Of a stretch of 6,449 nt of DNA, positions 5,877 through 6,449 are shown piece by piece. The notes below the pieces were generated by a model. That model saw only the letters and a list, made by a program, of their open reading frames with translations, ran no database searches and had not been told where the DNA came from. The DNA is from Gammaproteobacteria bacterium (GTDB lineage: Bacteria; Pseudomonadota; Gammaproteobacteria; Pseudomonadales; Azotimanducaceae): assembly GCA_027295975.1 (NCBI GenBank), contig JAPUJX010000638.1:1-6449 (forward strand), given 5' to 3'. Numbering within the stretch: the first letter of the stretch is position 1; each line of letters starts with the position of its first letter. The position numbers and the translations under genes are program-made.

Positions 5877-6449
5877 ATCCGCTCCACGAGGCCGAAAGGT
5901 TTGATCTCGATGCGCATCATGATCGCCGTAATCTGAGAATTCGGGTCCACGGCCAGGTCGCCGATCAGTGGCCAGAAACTATGCTCACCGCCACTCACAT
6001 CCAGGGCAAAGAATTCCAGACGGTCGACATCGTCCAGCAGACGCTGCAACCGCGGCTCCGAATCCGGCGCCCTGTCCAGGACGCTCCAGTATGCGCGGTA
6101 AAGGATATCTTCCTTGATCAGATAGGCAACCCGCTGCAACTCGGACCGTTTCTGACCTAGAGGGTTGCGCCATCCCTGGCGGGTGAACTCTATCAATCGT
6201 TCACTGTTGACGCCGCTGTCGATCAACAACGGTCCGACCGGGTCGCCCAGCTCGTCGCGAATTCCCCGCGCCTGTATCTGTATTACGTCACGTTTCAGTA
6301 TATGCATCGCGCGCTGGATCGCTGCCAGGCGGGCACCACGCTCTGCGACAATAATCTGGTTGTTGATCACCCCGGAGACGATCTGGCTCGCGATGACGCC
6401 CAACAGCGCAAACACGCCAAGTACTACCAACATCTCGATCAGGGTGAAT
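5855..6449 (-). CDS. gspJ: Type II secretion minor pseudopilin GspJ, 5' partial
   Basis: GspJ is a minor pseudopilin of the GspI-GspJ-GspK tip complex. The gene runs off the window: the frame before the ATG at 6433 reads FTLIE, so the sequence is the conserved pseudopilin start FTLIEMLVVLGVFALLGVIA. The last base, 'A' at 6449, fits the third base of the Gly codon before the cleavage site. Only the short leader and start codon are missing, and the mature protein is 197 residues. The Phe1 and Glu5 needed for methylation and assembly are present. Further hallmarks are RAMHILKRDVIQIQARGIRDELGD, the stretch RAYWSVLDRAPDSEPRLQRLL, and the C-terminal VERIWPVPG. Its TGA (5857-5855) lies inside gspK. 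gspG, H and I probably lie beyond the right edge. Confidence 0.94.
   Translation of the reverse strand, partial: FTLIEMLVVLGVFALLGVIASQIVSGVINNQIIVAERGARLAAIQRAMHILKRDVIQIQARGIRDELGDPVGPLLIDSGVNSERLIEFTRQGWRNPLGQKRSELQRVAYLIKEDILYRAYWSVLDRAPDSEPRLQRLLDDVDRLEFFALDVSGGEHSFWPLIGDLAVDPNSQITAIMMRIEIKPFGLVERIWPVPGV

Overview
The window looks like chromosomal DNA of a free-living gammaproteobacterium with moderately high GC. The type II secretion (T2SS) genes and the exosortase-type polysaccharide sugar transferase are of the kind found in marine and soil gammaproteobacteria. I cannot place it to genus.

Layout. Bases 1-1134 (+) hold the 3' part of an undecaprenyl-phosphate sugar phosphotransferase of the EpsB/XrtA (PEP-CTERM-associated) type; its N-terminus lies outside the window. 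Next is a small gene at 1261-1590 (+) for an exported protein built from 11-residue Arg/Asp-rich repeats. Its stop codon lies inside a 12-bp tandem repeat (1586-1633), which runs into a long palindrome (1625-1689) that looks like a REP-type element. A 141-residue protein of unknown function with one hydrophobic segment follows at 1789-2214 (+). It converges on a minus-strand gene at 2290-2904 whose product resembles only the N-terminal part of the much longer DUF1631 proteins.

The right half (3090-6449, minus strand) is the distal end of a T2SS operon, in transcription order gspJ (cut by the window edge), gspK, gspL, gspM. The genes overlap or are separated by 1-5 bases, so they are almost certainly co-transcribed and translationally coupled. 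GspJ and GspK are minor pseudopilins of the tip complex. GspL and GspM form the inner-membrane assembly platform that links the GspE ATPase to the pseudopilus. No gspN follows gspM; the 185-base gap to the DUF1631-like gene holds small hairpins and a GACGGG repeat set.

No RNA gene, CRISPR array, insertion sequence or phage gene was seen, and no stretch over 300 bases lacks a gene. I see no clear new multi-gene system. The least explained part is 1261-2904: the hendecad-repeat protein, the repeat/palindrome element, the 141-residue protein and the short DUF1631-like gene.
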